This document shows, piece by piece, positions 53,537 through 62,165 of a stretch of 64,000 bases of DNA (position 1 is its first letter; every line of letters starts with the position of its first letter). The stretch comes from CAVQJU01 sp963712905 (lineage in GTDB: Bacteria; Acidobacteriota; Vicinamibacteria; Vicinamibacterales; CAVVIG01). The position numbers were made by a program, and so were the translations under genes. Under the pieces are notes generated by a model, which was not told the DNA's origin, made no database searches, and saw nothing but the letters and a program-made list of their open reading frames with translations. The DNA lies in contig CAVQJU010000008.1 in the NCBI GenBank assembly GCA_963712905.1, positions 248,001 through 312,000 on the forward strand. Reading direction: 5' to 3'.

Positions 53537-55294
53537 CTAGTTCAACGCGAACACGAACAGGTAGCTCGAGTTCTGCAGCTTGTCCCAGTTCACCGGGTGC
53601 AGGTGGCGGCCGCTGGTCTGCACGGCCAGGTACTGCTTGGGCCCGATGGCGTAAGTGACGGGCGAGCCTTTGAGCGGCGTGCCGACGTTGAAGCGCCAGA
53701 GTTCCTCGAGGGTCTCGTCGTTGTAGGCGACGATCCAGCCGTCCTGAAGAGCCGTGAAGACGAGGCCGCCGGCAGTTGCCGTCACGCCGGACCTGATCTC
53801 GATGTCGGTCACGGCCTTCGCCAGCACCTTGTTGTTCTGGGCATCGAACGCCGTCACCGCGCCGTAGTACAGGTCGCTCGTGTACTTGCGCGGCTGGCTC
53901 GTCTTGGGGTCGACGCCGCCGTCCTTCGAGAGCACGCCGACCGCGGCGCCGTTCTGCGAAAAGCAGCCCTCGGTGCCGACGCCGTACGCAATCCCTTTCA
54001 CCGGGTTGTACGCGAGCGGCTGGTGCGCGACGCCGCCGTGCCACGTCGGGCACGTCCGCTTCATGCCGTCGCCGCGAAGCGCGCGCGCCTCCTCGTTGTA
54101 GAACTGCACGTCGAGCTTCGGGCTGTACTCGACGGGTTTGCCCGTCTTCTGATCGATGCCCTTCGTCCAGTTCAGGTCGTTGACGTATTTCTCGGACTTG
54201 ATGAACTGGCCGTTCGTGCGGTCGAGCGTGTAGTAGAACCCGTTACGCGCGTAGTGGCCGACGACCTTGCGCGTCGCCCCGCCGACCTTCGCGTCGTAGA
54301 GCATGTGGACGCCGATTTCGTCGAAATCCCACGAGTCGTTCGGCGTGTACTGGAAATGCCACGCGAGCTTTCCCGTCTCGACGTTGAGCGCGATCACCGA
54401 GTTCGTGTAGAGGTTGTCGCCTGGACGGAACTGCGGGTCGTAGATCGGATAGGGGTTGCCGGTGCCGACGATGTAGAGGTGCGTGGCGGGATCGAACGAT
54501 CCGGTCTGCCAGATGCCGCCGCCGCCCGTCTTCCACGCGTTGTGATCGTCTTTCCACGACTCGCTGCCGGGATCGCCCGGCTTCGGCACCGTGTAGAAGC
54601 GCCACAACTCCGTGCCGTCCTTGACGTCGAGGCCCGCGACCCAGCCGCGCGTGCCCGCGTCGCCGGCGCCGTTCTGGATGATCACCTTGCCGTCGGCGAC
54701 GAGCGGCGCCGTCAGGAACTTCTCCTGGCCGCCGAACTCGTTCTTGCCCGCGATCTTCTTGTCCCACACGATTTCGCCGTTATCGCGGTTGATGGCGATG
54801 ACGCGTCCGTCCGGCAGGTTGGCGACGACCTTGTCCTCCCACAGCGCGATGCCGCGGGTGCGGGGCGCGGTGCCTTCGTGCTTGACGCCGGGGTCGGCGG
54901 TCCACACGAACTCCGCCCTGCCGGGGTTCCTCACGTCGATCTTGTAGATGGTGCCCCAGCCGTCGCTCGTGTACATGAACCCGTTGTCGATGAGCGGGTT
55001 CACCTCGTTCTCGGGGCCGTTCTGCCCGACATCCTGCATGCCGCCGAGCGCGAGCGCCCAGACCATGCGGAGGTTCTTGACGTTGTCGCGGTTGATCTGC
55101 GTCAGCCTGGAATAGCGCGTCGAACCGTAGTCGCCGTTCATCAGGAGCCAGTTCTGCGGCTCGTTCTGCGCGTTGATGAGGCGATCGCGGTTGACCGTCA
55201 GGGTGTAGTCGGCGGCGAACACCGCCACCCCCGCGGCCAGGAGAGAGGCACCAACCAGGATCGTCTGCTGTCGGGCGTGATGTCGCATGCGCAA
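53537..55294 (-). CDS. PQQ-dependent alcohol dehydrogenase (methanol/ethanol family)
   Basis: This 585-residue protein has a signal peptide (ILVGASLLAAGVAVFA) and an eight-bladed propeller of PQQ quinoproteins: DYGSTRYSRLTQINRDNV, the tryptophan-docking repeats (RVIAINRDNGEIVWDKKIAG, WVAGLDVKDGTELWRFYT, VIALNVETGKLAWHFQYTPNDSWDFD) and a C-terminal GTPLKGSPVTYAIG. It oxidises alcohols in the periplasm using PQQ. No adjacent Cys-Cys pair typical of methanol dehydrogenase was seen, and no cytochrome domain is fused, so an external cytochrome c is needed. Its start may be Met1 or Met3. Confidence 0.93.
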   Translation of the reverse strand: MRMRHHARQQTILVGASLLAAGVAVFAADYTLTVNRDRLINAQNEPQNWLLMNGDYGSTRYSRLTQINRDNVKNLRMVWALALGGMQDVGQNGPENEVNPLIDNGFMYTSDGWGTIYKIDVRNPGRAEFVWTADPGVKHEGTAPRTRGIALWEDKVVANLPDGRVIAINRDNGEIVWDKKIAGKNEFGGQEKFLTAPLVADGKVIIQNGAGDAGTRGWVAGLDVKDGTELWRFYTVPKPGDPGSESWKDDHNAWKTGGGGIWQTGSFDPATHLYIVGTGNPYPIYDPQFRPGDNLYTNSVIALNVETGKLAWHFQYTPNDSWDFDEIGVHMLYDAKVGGATRKVVGHYARNGFYYTLDRTNGQFIKSEKYVNDLNWTKGIDQKTGKPVEYSPKLDVQFYNEEARALRGDGMKRTCPTWHGGVAHQPLAYNPVKGIAYGVGTEGCFSQNGAAVGVLSKDGGVDPKTSQPRKYTSDLYYGAVTAFDAQNNKVLAKAVTDIEIRSGVTATAGGLVFTALQDGWIVAYNDETLEELWRFNVGTPLKGSPVTYAIGPKQYLAVQTSGRHLHPVNWDKLQNSSYLFVFALN

Positions 55295-55321
55295 ATACTA
55301 CATCCGCCGGGCCAGTTTGGG

Positions 55322-56821
55322 TCAACGATTCAGGGGATCGACGATGCACCAGGACGCAACCCGCCGTCCCTGAGCGCACGGCTGGCGGATGGCCCGCACG
55401 GCGCTGCCGGGGTTCCGTGCGGCGGCCTCGGCGTAGGCGGCTATCCGTACCTTGCCCGTCGACGTCAGCATCACGCGCTCGCCCGCGAAGAAATCGGTGA
55501 TGTACGCGTCCTCGTAGATAGCCGAGCCGTATTGGATGCCGCGGGACGCCAGATCGTCGGCCAGCACCCGGTGCTCGTTGGGCGGCGGCATCGCGCGATA
55601 TTCGCTCACGATCCGCCACGTGTCGCGGAGGTTCAGGACGGCGGCGGCGACGAGCAGGAACGCGACGGTGTGTCGAAGCAGGCGGCGCCGTTCGGTTTCG
55701 AAGAACGCGCCGGCAACCGCAAGCGGCAGGAGCAGGCCGAGCAGCGCGTAGCGCAGGATCGGCGGAAAGCGCGGGTCGGCCGCATCCGACAGGGAGTAAG
55801 CCAGCAGCGCCTGAACACCAACCACGGCGAGGAAGACGCAGAACGATGACAGCGACAAAGGCTCGCCGAGCGCACGTGATCGGCGAATGTTCATGGCGAT
55901 CCGCACCAGGCAAATCAGCGCGGCGGCGATCAGCACGCCGGCGACGATGTACGAGCCGACGGGCACCGTCGCGTTGATGTTGTAGCGAAGCGGCACGATC
56001 GTGCGCATGCCGAACAGATCGGGGACGGCCTCGGCGGCCAGCTGCTTGAGTCTCGGGACGACGAGCGACGGCGCAAGCGAGGCGCGGGCCATCAGACTCT
56101 CGAACTGCAGCGTCAGCGGGGCCGTCTCGCTCGCCCCGCCGGACGGGCCGAGCGTGTTGATCCGCCGCTTCAGTTGATCGATGGCGAACCAGACAACGCC
56201 GAATGCGAGCGCGGACCGCGTCACCCAGCGGGCGTCGCCGAGCGTCGTTTTGCGGTGCTCGAAGTACGAAGCCGCCGCGACGCCGCCGACGGCGAAGATC
56301 GTGAACTCGCGGTGGAGAAACCCGATCGCGAGCACGAGCCCGAAGGCGACAGGCCGGTCCCGCAGCGCCCAGAGCGCGAGCACGTACAGAAACGGTTCGA
56401 CGCTCGCCCCGAGCGTTTCGAGCAGGTTGGCCGACAGGACCGGCGCGGACGCCGCCAGCGGCAGGATGGCCGCGAGCGCCAGCCATGGCGAGCCGATCGA
56501 TCGCGTGAAGCTTCGCAGCAGCCACACCGCGACGATGCCGTTGACGGCCACGAGCGGCAGGCGCAACATGGCCACCGTCGGCCCGCCAAGCCAGATGAAC
56601 GGCGCCGCGATCCAGGCCTGGACGCCGAGCATGTAGTGCTGCCCGTAGAAAAAGAGGGGAAACGTGCGGAGCTCGCTGAGGTGCTTCGCCATGAGGCCGA
56701 CGATGGCCTGATCCGAGTCGAAGTCGAGGTGCTCGTAGGCGAGGAACGGAAACGACCGGAAGACCACGATGGCGATCGCCAGAAGACTGCACCAGAGCAG
56801 GGCGGGCGGCCGCTTGTTCAT
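55322..56821 (-). CDS. Polytopic membrane protein, GT39-like glycosyltransferase
   Basis: This 499-residue protein has about 10 membrane helices. After the first helix comes LAYEHLDFDSDQAIVGLMAKHL, an acidic luminal loop like the catalytic first loop of GT-C (PMT/ArnT-like) enzymes, then SELRTFPLFFYGQHYMLGVQAW. The C-terminal 110 residues form a soluble periplasmic domain. It may transfer a sugar from a polyprenyl-phosphate donor. The start at 56821 (MNKRPPALLWC) is preferred to an upstream Met that would overlap the divergent esterase promoter. Confidence 0.8.
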   Translation of the reverse strand: MNKRPPALLWCSLLAIAIVVFRSFPFLAYEHLDFDSDQAIVGLMAKHLSELRTFPLFFYGQHYMLGVQAWIAAPFIWLGGPTVAMLRLPLVAVNGIVAVWLLRSFTRSIGSPWLALAAILPLAASAPVLSANLLETLGASVEPFLYVLALWALRDRPVAFGLVLAIGFLHREFTIFAVGGVAAASYFEHRKTTLGDARWVTRSALAFGVVWFAIDQLKRRINTLGPSGGASETAPLTLQFESLMARASLAPSLVVPRLKQLAAEAVPDLFGMRTIVPLRYNINATVPVGSYIVAGVLIAAALICLVRIAMNIRRSRALGEPLSLSSFCVFLAVVGVQALLAYSLSDAADPRFPPILRYALLGLLLPLAVAGAFFETERRRLLRHTVAFLLVAAAVLNLRDTWRIVSEYRAMPPPNEHRVLADDLASRGIQYGSAIYEDAYITDFFAGERVMLTSTGKVRIAAYAEAAARNPGSAVRAIRQPCAQGRRVASWCIVDPLNR

Positions 56822-56864
56822 GAGGCGGGGTGATTGTATCGTCACGGGCGCGCAGAGGTGCGAC

Positions 56865-58461
56865 ATGAGAACACGGCTTGTCATTGAACTCGCTCTGGCG
56901 GTCTGCCTGGGCTTGCGGCCGGCGACCGTAGCGGCACAGGGAGCCCCGGGAACAACGGCCGCGCAAGCGCGCGCAAGGCGCGAAATGCGCGGCGCTCTCC
57001 GGCCTGCAGGTGACCGGGTTTGCGCTGGCCATCACGAAGGCCGACGCCGTGGCGGCCGGGCCGGCGGCGCGCGGTCGTGGGGCCGTGGTGAACCTGCCGG
57101 CGCACTGCCGCGTCGACGGAACCATCGATCGGCGAGCCGGCGCGGAAGGCAAGCCGTACGGCATCGGCTTCGCCATCGCGCTGCCTGACGCCTGGAACGG
57201 CCGGTTTCTGTTTCAGGGCGGGGGAGGGCTGAACGGCACCGTCGGCCTTCCGCTGGGCGCCCAGGCCGCGGGCGATTCCCCCGCGCTCGTCCGCGGCTTC
57301 GCGGTCGTGAGCACCGACACGGGCCATCAGGCGTCGGGCGGCGCGTTCGACGCGGCGTTCATGCGCGACCAGCAGGCGGTGCTGGACTTCGAATACGTGG
57401 CGATCGGACGTGTCGCCGTCCTCGCGAAGGAAATTGTCGCGCGCTACTACGGGCGGCCCGCGGACCATTCGTATTTTGCGGGCTGCTCGACGGGCGGGCG
57501 CGAAGCCATGCTGATGGCGCAGCGGTACCCGGCCTATTTCGACGGCGTCATCGCGGGCGCTCCGGCGATGCGCACCGGATACTCCGGTCTCGGCGATCGA
57601 TGGGTCGCCACGATGCTGAATCAGGCAGCCCCGAAGGACGCGGCCGGAAAACCCATCCCGTCGCAGATCTTCTCGGACGGCGACAAGCAGCTGATCGTCA
57701 ACGCGCTGCTCAGCGCCTGCGATGCGAAGGATGGCGTGCGCGACGGCCTGGTGTACGCCACGCGCGCCTGCGACTTCGATCCGGTCGCGACGCTGACGTG
57801 CAAGGGGGCGAAGACGGAGAGCTGTCTGTCGCAACAGCAGACGGCGGCGCTCAGGAAGGCCTTTGCCGGGCCGAAGGATTCACGCCAGAACCAGATCTAC
57901 CCGGGCTTCCTCTGGGACACCGGCATCACGGCGAGCGGGCAGGGCATTCCTGGACTTCTGAGCCCCGGCCCAGGGCCGCTCGGCCCCCCGAACCTCTCGA
58001 CGGAAATCGACGTGGACCGCGAAGCGTTCGCGCTGGCGAGCGATCCAAGACAGGTGGGGGACACCAAGCTCTGGACCAACCTGAACACGTTTTCGGGCCG
58101 CGGCGGCAAGCTCGTCTTCTACCACGGCGTGAGCGATCCGTGGTTCTCGGCGCTCGACACGGTGGACTACTACGAGAAGATGAGCGCCGCCAACGGCGGC
58201 GACAGGACGGCCGACTGGAGCCGTTTGTTCCTGGTGCCGGGGATGGGACACTGCCAGGGCGGCGCCGCCACCCTCGACACCTTCGATCTGCTGTCGGCGG
58301 TCGTCGACTGGGTCGAGAAGGGGAAGGCCCCGGATGCGGTTCGGGCTACCGGACGCGCGTTCCCGGGACGCAGCCGGCCGCTCTGCCCCTACCCGGCGCA
58401 CGCCCATTACAAGGGCGCCGGCGACGTCGAAGACGCGGGCAGCTTCGAGTGCCGGCCGTGA
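56865..58461 (+). CDS. Tannase/feruloyl esterase family protein (frameshifted near N-terminus)
   Basis: The span encodes about 531 residues once one surplus base between roughly 56960 and 57000 is removed (1597 bp = 3n+1). The first frame gives the signal peptide MRTRLVIELALAVCLGL and then PATVAAQG. The second frame begins near KCAALSGLQVTGFALAI and contains the esterase: FQGGGGLNG, VSTDTGHQ, the nucleophile elbow GCSTGGREAM, Asp in HGVSDPW and His in PGMGHCQGG. Paired cysteines around the Ser and His fit the tannase fold. It should hydrolyse phenolic esters in the periplasm. The uncorrected second frame alone starts at 57010 without a signal peptide. Confidence 0.87.
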
Positions 58462-58632
58462 TCGGCGCAATGGCTGAGACCGGAAACACGACGAAGTGTC
58501 AGCCAGCAATACATGCTGCCTTCGAGAGAACGGTGTGTGCCGCCTCGCGAATTGCCTGAACTAAGGCTGAGACTCCCGGGCAGAGAAGTTGCATGGTCAC
58601 GTGGAGGGCTGACCAGAATGGGAGAAAAGCAG

Positions 58633-58992
58633 ATGTCATACGATGAAAGGTCCGCGGGCGGAACGGCGTTCATGATGTTCCTGCTTGGCGCTGCGAGCGG
58701 AGCCGCCGTGGCCCTGCTGTGCGCGCCGGCGAGCGGCCGCGACTCGAGGGACTACCTCAAGCGGCGCGCCCGGGAAGCGCGCGAGCAGGCGGCTTCCGCA
58801 GCGTCCAAAGCCCGGGAAGTGGTCGCGCAGGGCGCCGAAGCGGTCGCCACGAACATCGACGACTGGCGGTCGACGGTCAACTCCGCGATTGACGACGGAC
58901 GCGAGGTCGTGCAGCAGGGCCGGGACACGGTCGCGCACGCCATCGAGCAGGGCCGCGAAGCGTATCAGCGCGTCAAGGCGGGCCCGGCGTGA
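58633..58992 (+). CDS. YtxH-like single-helix protein with long coiled tail
   Basis: This 119-residue protein has one hydrophobic segment at about 11-32 (TAFMMFLLGAASGAAVALLCAP) followed by the typical YtxH stretch SGRDSRDYLKRRAREAREQ and a long amphipathic helix rich in Ala, Glu and Gln. Such proteins are small membrane-associated general-stress or envelope proteins. A GGGAGAAAAG ribosome site precedes ATG 58633; an in-frame ATG at 58618 is the alternative. The stop overlaps the next gene by 4 bp. Confidence 0.83.
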   Translation: MSYDERSAGGTAFMMFLLGAASGAAVALLCAPASGRDSRDYLKRRAREAREQAASAASKAREVVAQGAEAVATNIDDWRSTVNSAIDDGREVVQQGRDTVAHAIEQGREAYQRVKAGPA

Positions 58993-59366
58993 CAACGAGC
59001 GAGGCGTTCCTCGGCGTCATCGCCCTCGCGACGCTGATCACGGCGATCGCGCAGGTCGGTGTGCTCATCGCCGGCGTCCGGCTCGCGAGACGCGTGCATA
59101 CGGCGGCCGAGCGCATCGAGGACGCCACCGGGCCGATCGTGGCGCGCCTTGATGCGCTGTCTGCCGAAGCGCTCGAATCGATGGCGGCGGCGCGCAACCA
59201 GATGGACCGCCTCGAGCGGATGACCGAGGACGTCGTGAACCGGATCGATCAGACCGTCCACACGTTGCAGACCTACGTGCTGACTCCGGCACGGCAGGGG
59301 GCGGCTCTGCTCGCCGGCGCACGGGCGGCTGTCCTGGCATTCAAGCGGCCGCCGTTTCTCCGCTAG
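58989..59366 (+). CDS. DUF948-like small membrane protein
   Basis: This is a 125-residue protein with one N-terminal helix (IALATLITAIAQVGVLIAGVRLA) and a long helical tail containing AAERIEDATGPIVARLDALS, resembling DUF948. It begins with GTG overlapping the YtxH-like stop (GTGA), a pairing that is common in this family and implies joint function at the membrane. Its TAG stop shares bases with the stop of the convergent thioredoxin-like gene (CTAG). Confidence 0.78.
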   Translation: MTTSEAFLGVIALATLITAIAQVGVLIAGVRLARRVHTAAERIEDATGPIVARLDALSAEALESMAAARNQMDRLERMTEDVVNRIDQTVHTLQTYVLTPARQGAALLAGARAAVLAFKRPPFLR

Positions 59367-59908
59367 CTTTTCTTTTTCTTGGTGCTCTTCGGGCGCTCCT
59401 TGAGGAGCTTCCGGATTTCGTTCTCGATGTCAGCCTTGCCCACGAGGCCGAAGTGCTTCGCGGCGACCTTGCCGTTCCGGTCGATCAGCAGCGTGACCGG
59501 GAGTGACGCGAGGCCGAAGCGATCCGCGACGTCGTGATCGCCGAGCACGATCGGGTAGGTGACGGGCCGTCCCTCGAGGTACGAGGAAACGATCGCCCAC
59601 CCTTCGTCGTCCATTGAGACGCCGATGATGGCCAGCCCGCTGTTTCGATAGCGGGATTCGAATTCGACGTACCAGGGCATTTCCACCTTGCTGGCCGCGC
59701 ACCACGTGGCCCAGAAGTCCAGCAGGACGACCTTGCCCTTGAAATCGGAGAGGGTGATTGGAGCGCGTTTGGCGTCCGAGAGCGTGAAGCCGGGGGCGAC
59801 CCTGCGATAGTGAGGCTTGACGACTTCGGCCGAGACGCGGGCCGGCTCGAACAGGGAAGCGGCCGCAAGCACCGCCGCCGCGACGAGCCTCGACGACTTC
59901 ATGGCCAT
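59363..59908 (-). CDS. TlpA-like thioredoxin-fold protein with CAAS in place of CxxC
   Basis: This 181-residue protein has a signal peptide (residues 1-27) and a TlpA/ResA-type redoxin domain: APGFTLSDAKRAPITLSDFKGKVVLLDFWATWC, then GVSMDDEGW and FGLASLPVTLLIDRNGKV with the cis-Pro. The active site reads W-C70-A-A-S73, so the resolving Cys is Ser. It could form mixed disulfides or act as a peroxidatic or binding protein rather than a standard disulfide reductase. The C-terminus is Lys-rich. Confidence 0.88.
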   Translation of the reverse strand: MAMKSSRLVAAAVLAAASLFEPARVSAEVVKPHYRRVAPGFTLSDAKRAPITLSDFKGKVVLLDFWATWCAASKVEMPWYVEFESRYRNSGLAIIGVSMDDEGWAIVSSYLEGRPVTYPIVLGDHDVADRFGLASLPVTLLIDRNGKVAAKHFGLVGKADIENEIRKLLKERPKSTKKKKS

Positions 59909-60054
59909 GCTCTAACCCCTCGGCGGCGTCGCGTGTCCCGATGTCACTCTGGTCCTGACCACTGTATACGCCCGCCGGCATCCACGCGTTTCAGAACGGG
60001 CGTGCGGACAGCGATGTGAAATGTTCGGATTTCCGGCAGTATCAGTCGGCGGGA

Positions 60055-60131
60055 TGGTGGGCGCTAGAGGACTCGAACCTCTGACCTCGTGCGTGTGAAG
60101 CACGCGCTCTAACCAGCTGAGCTAAGCGCCC
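60055..60131 (-). tRNA. tRNA-Val (anticodon CAC)
   Basis: On the - strand a complete cloverleaf is visible: acceptor stem GGGCGCT pairing with AGCGCCC, D-arm GCTC...GAGC, anticodon stem CGTGC/GCACG around loop TTCACAC giving anticodon CAC, and T-arm AGAGG-TTCGAGT-CCTCT. Discriminator A and an encoded CCA follow (60058-60055). It decodes GUG valine codons. Confidence 0.96.
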
Positions 60132-60149
60132 TATCCGATTAATCTTGTC

Positions 60150-60938
60150 CTACTTCCGTCCCTCGGGCAAGCGACGCTGGCGTGCTCCGTCGTACTGATG
60201 ATCCCTCGGATCGATCTGCCGCATGACCGTCTCCCGCGTCCGCTCCTCGTGCGCGTGCGCGATGAGGCCCGGCAGGCGTGAGATCAGAAAGACCGCGTTG
60301 CCCAGCTCGTACGCGAAGCCGAGGTCGGCCGTGACCGCGGCGATGGCGCCGTCCACGTTGACCGGCAGCGGGTGCTTGAACTCGGCGGCGCGCGCGTCGA
60401 GCACGTGCTCGATCGCGCGAATCAGCCGCACGTGCTCGCCTTCGAGCTCGAGCTCGAGCGCCATCTGGAACAGGCGCGATGCCCGCGGGTCGCGCGTGTG
60501 GGTCCGGTGTCCGAAGCCGGGCGGATCCTCTTTCCTCTGGACGCATTCCTCGACCAGGGCCTCGGCCGCCTCCTGAAGCGACCGTCCTCCCCGCATCTGC
60601 GCCAGCCCGGAGTCCAGGAACCGCATACACGTCTCGATGTCGCCGCCGTGGTGGGGCCCGAAGGCGAGGATGCCGGCCGCCACGCAGTCCTTGAGCGGGG
60701 CCCCGGACGTGGCGACGGTGCGGGCGGCAAGCGTCGAGGGCGGCGTCAGGCCGTGATCGATCGACGAGACCAGGATGGCCGCGAACATGCGCCCGACCGC
60801 CGGCGGCGGCAGCTCGCCCATCAGGAGCAGGTAGGTGGACTCGGCGAAGGACAGGCGCCCCATCATCTCGTCGAGCGGATAGCCCCGCACGAGGATCTTG
60901 TTGGGTTCGATCGATGTCAGCGATGTCTGCCAGCTCAT
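60150..60938 (-). CDS. Citryl-CoA lyase / short citrate synthase family protein
   Basis: This 262-residue protein has the citrate synthase fold but is much shorter than the 370-430 residues of true citrate synthase. Landmarks are RGYPLDEMMGRLSFAESTYLLLMGELP, AFGPHHGGDIETCMRFL, PGFGHRTHTRDPRA with the catalytic-region His, and AYELGNAVFLISRLPGLIAHAHEE. The size and sequence fit citryl-CoA lyase-type proteins, which cleave citryl-CoA to acetyl-CoA and oxaloacetate. It is the last gene of a possible - strand group with upp and hpt. Confidence 0.83.
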   Translation of the reverse strand: MSWQTSLTSIEPNKILVRGYPLDEMMGRLSFAESTYLLLMGELPPPAVGRMFAAILVSSIDHGLTPPSTLAARTVATSGAPLKDCVAAGILAFGPHHGGDIETCMRFLDSGLAQMRGGRSLQEAAEALVEECVQRKEDPPGFGHRTHTRDPRASRLFQMALELELEGEHVRLIRAIEHVLDARAAEFKHPLPVNVDGAIAAVTADLGFAYELGNAVFLISRLPGLIAHAHEERTRETVMRQIDPRDHQYDGARQRRLPEGRK

Positions 60939-60951
60939 GGACGTGGCCCTC

Positions 60952-61576
60952 TTACATCGTGCCGTACAACCGGTCGCCGAAATCGCCCAGTCCGGGGACG
61001 ATGTATTTCTGCGCGTTCAGCTGCTGGTCCACGACCGGCGTGTAAATCACGACGTCGGGGTGGTCGCGTTCCACGCACGCGACGCCTTCAGGCGCCGCCA
61101 CGATGCACACGATGCGGACACGGGAGGCGCCGGCCCGCCGCAGCAGGTCGAGCGCGGCCGACGCGCTGCCGCCCGTCGCGAGCATCGGATCGATCATCAG
61201 GACGTAACTCTTGTCGAGGCGATCGGGCAGCTTCGAATAGTACCTGCGACGCGACCGCCGTCCGTTCGTCGCGCTGCAGCCCGATGTATCCGACGCGCGC
61301 CGACGGCACGAGGTCGAGGACAGCGTCGAGCATGCCCAGACCCGCACGCAGGACCGGCACGACGACGACATCGGAAGCCACCCGCCGGCCGGCGGCGGGG
61401 CCAATCGGCGTCTCGACCGTGACCGGCGCCGTGGGCACGGCGCGGAGCGCCTCGGCGGCGAGCAGCACGCTGATACGGGTCGCCAGCCTCCGGAAGGCAT
61501 CGGGCGGCGTCTGCTTGTCGCGCAGCGAAACCAGCGCGTCGTGCACCAGCGGGTGATCGACGAGTTGAACGGGCAC
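60952..61576 (-). CDS. upp: Uracil phosphoribosyltransferase (frameshifted)
   Basis: Two frames together encode a normal UPRT of about 207 residues. From GTG 61576 the first frame reads MPVQLVDHPLVHDALVSLRDKQTPP, VPVLRAGLGMLDAVLDLVP and GYIGLQRDERTAVASQ. The second frame continues YYSKLPDRLDKS, IDPMLATGGSA (PRPP-binding loop), YTPVVDQQLNAQKYIVPGLGDFGDRLYGT. The break is at 61239-61245, where one surplus G in CAGGTAC (minus strand) explains the shift (625 bp = 3n+1). UPRT salvages uracil with PRPP. Intact sequence on both sides argues for an assembly indel, though the gene is dispensable in many bacteria. Confidence 0.85.
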
Positions 61577-61595
61577 GAAACGAAACTATACACGA

Positions 61596-61614
61596 AGGAC
61601 GTCCGGCTAAAGCC
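61596..61614. repeat. Degenerate half of the twin-hairpin repeat
   Basis: Between the starts of upp and the end of hpt lies a single imperfect hairpin, GTCCGGCTAAAGCCG followed by AC. It closely resembles the right half of the element at 63683-63729 (GTCCGGCTGAAGCCGGAC). The other half and the GTAG/CTAC ends are missing, so it may be a decayed or solo copy. Confidence 0.5.
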
Positions 61615-61620
61615 GACGCG

Positions 61621-62142
61621 TCACGTGATGACGCCGATGTGCGGAAGGTTGCGGTACTGCTCCGCGTAGTCGAGACCGTAGCCGACGACGAAACGATCCT
61701 CGATCGTGAAGCCGACATACTCGACGGCCACGTCGACCTGGCGTCGCGACGGCTTGCTCAGCAGGCAGGCCGTCCGAAGCGAGCGCGGATTGCGCGCCCG
61801 CAGAATCTCCTGGAGGTAGGTCAGTGTCAGACCCGTGTCCACGATGTCCTCGACGATGATCACGTTGCGGCCGGCGAGGCCGCTGTCGAGGTCCTTCAGC
61901 ATCCGGACTTCACCGGAACTGCTCTTGGCCTTGGCGTAGCTCGACACGGCCATGAAGTCGAGCGTCACGGCCCCGCTCATGTGCCGGACCAGATCGGACA
62001 GAAACATGAACGCGCCCTTCAGGACGGCCACCAGGTGCACGTCGTCCGGGAAGTCGCGGCGGATTTCGGCGGCCAGTTCGGCCACCCGTTTCTGGATCTG
62101 CTGCTCAGAGAGTAGGATTTCAGGCGGCGGCGCGTCGGCCAT
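61621..62142 (-). CDS. hpt: Hypoxanthine phosphoribosyltransferase
   Basis: This 173-residue protein shows type I phosphoribosyltransferase features: HLVAVLKGAFMFLSDLVRHM, the PRPP loop VIIVEDIVDTGLTL (acidic pair and Thr), and FTIEDRFVVGYGLDYAEQYRNLPHIGV, the purine-binding end of HPRTs. It salvages hypoxanthine or guanine with PRPP in the cytoplasm. The length is normal. It lies upstream of upp on the same strand, and the divergent rpiB starts 23 bp from its start. Confidence 0.95.
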   Translation of the reverse strand: MADAPPPEILLSEQQIQKRVAELAAEIRRDFPDDVHLVAVLKGAFMFLSDLVRHMSGAVTLDFMAVSSYAKAKSSSGEVRMLKDLDSGLAGRNVIIVEDIVDTGLTLTYLQEILRARNPRSLRTACLLSKPSRRQVDVAVEYVGFTIEDRFVVGYGLDYAEQYRNLPHIGVIT

Positions 62143-62165
62143 AGCGGCACATCATACCTGCGAAG

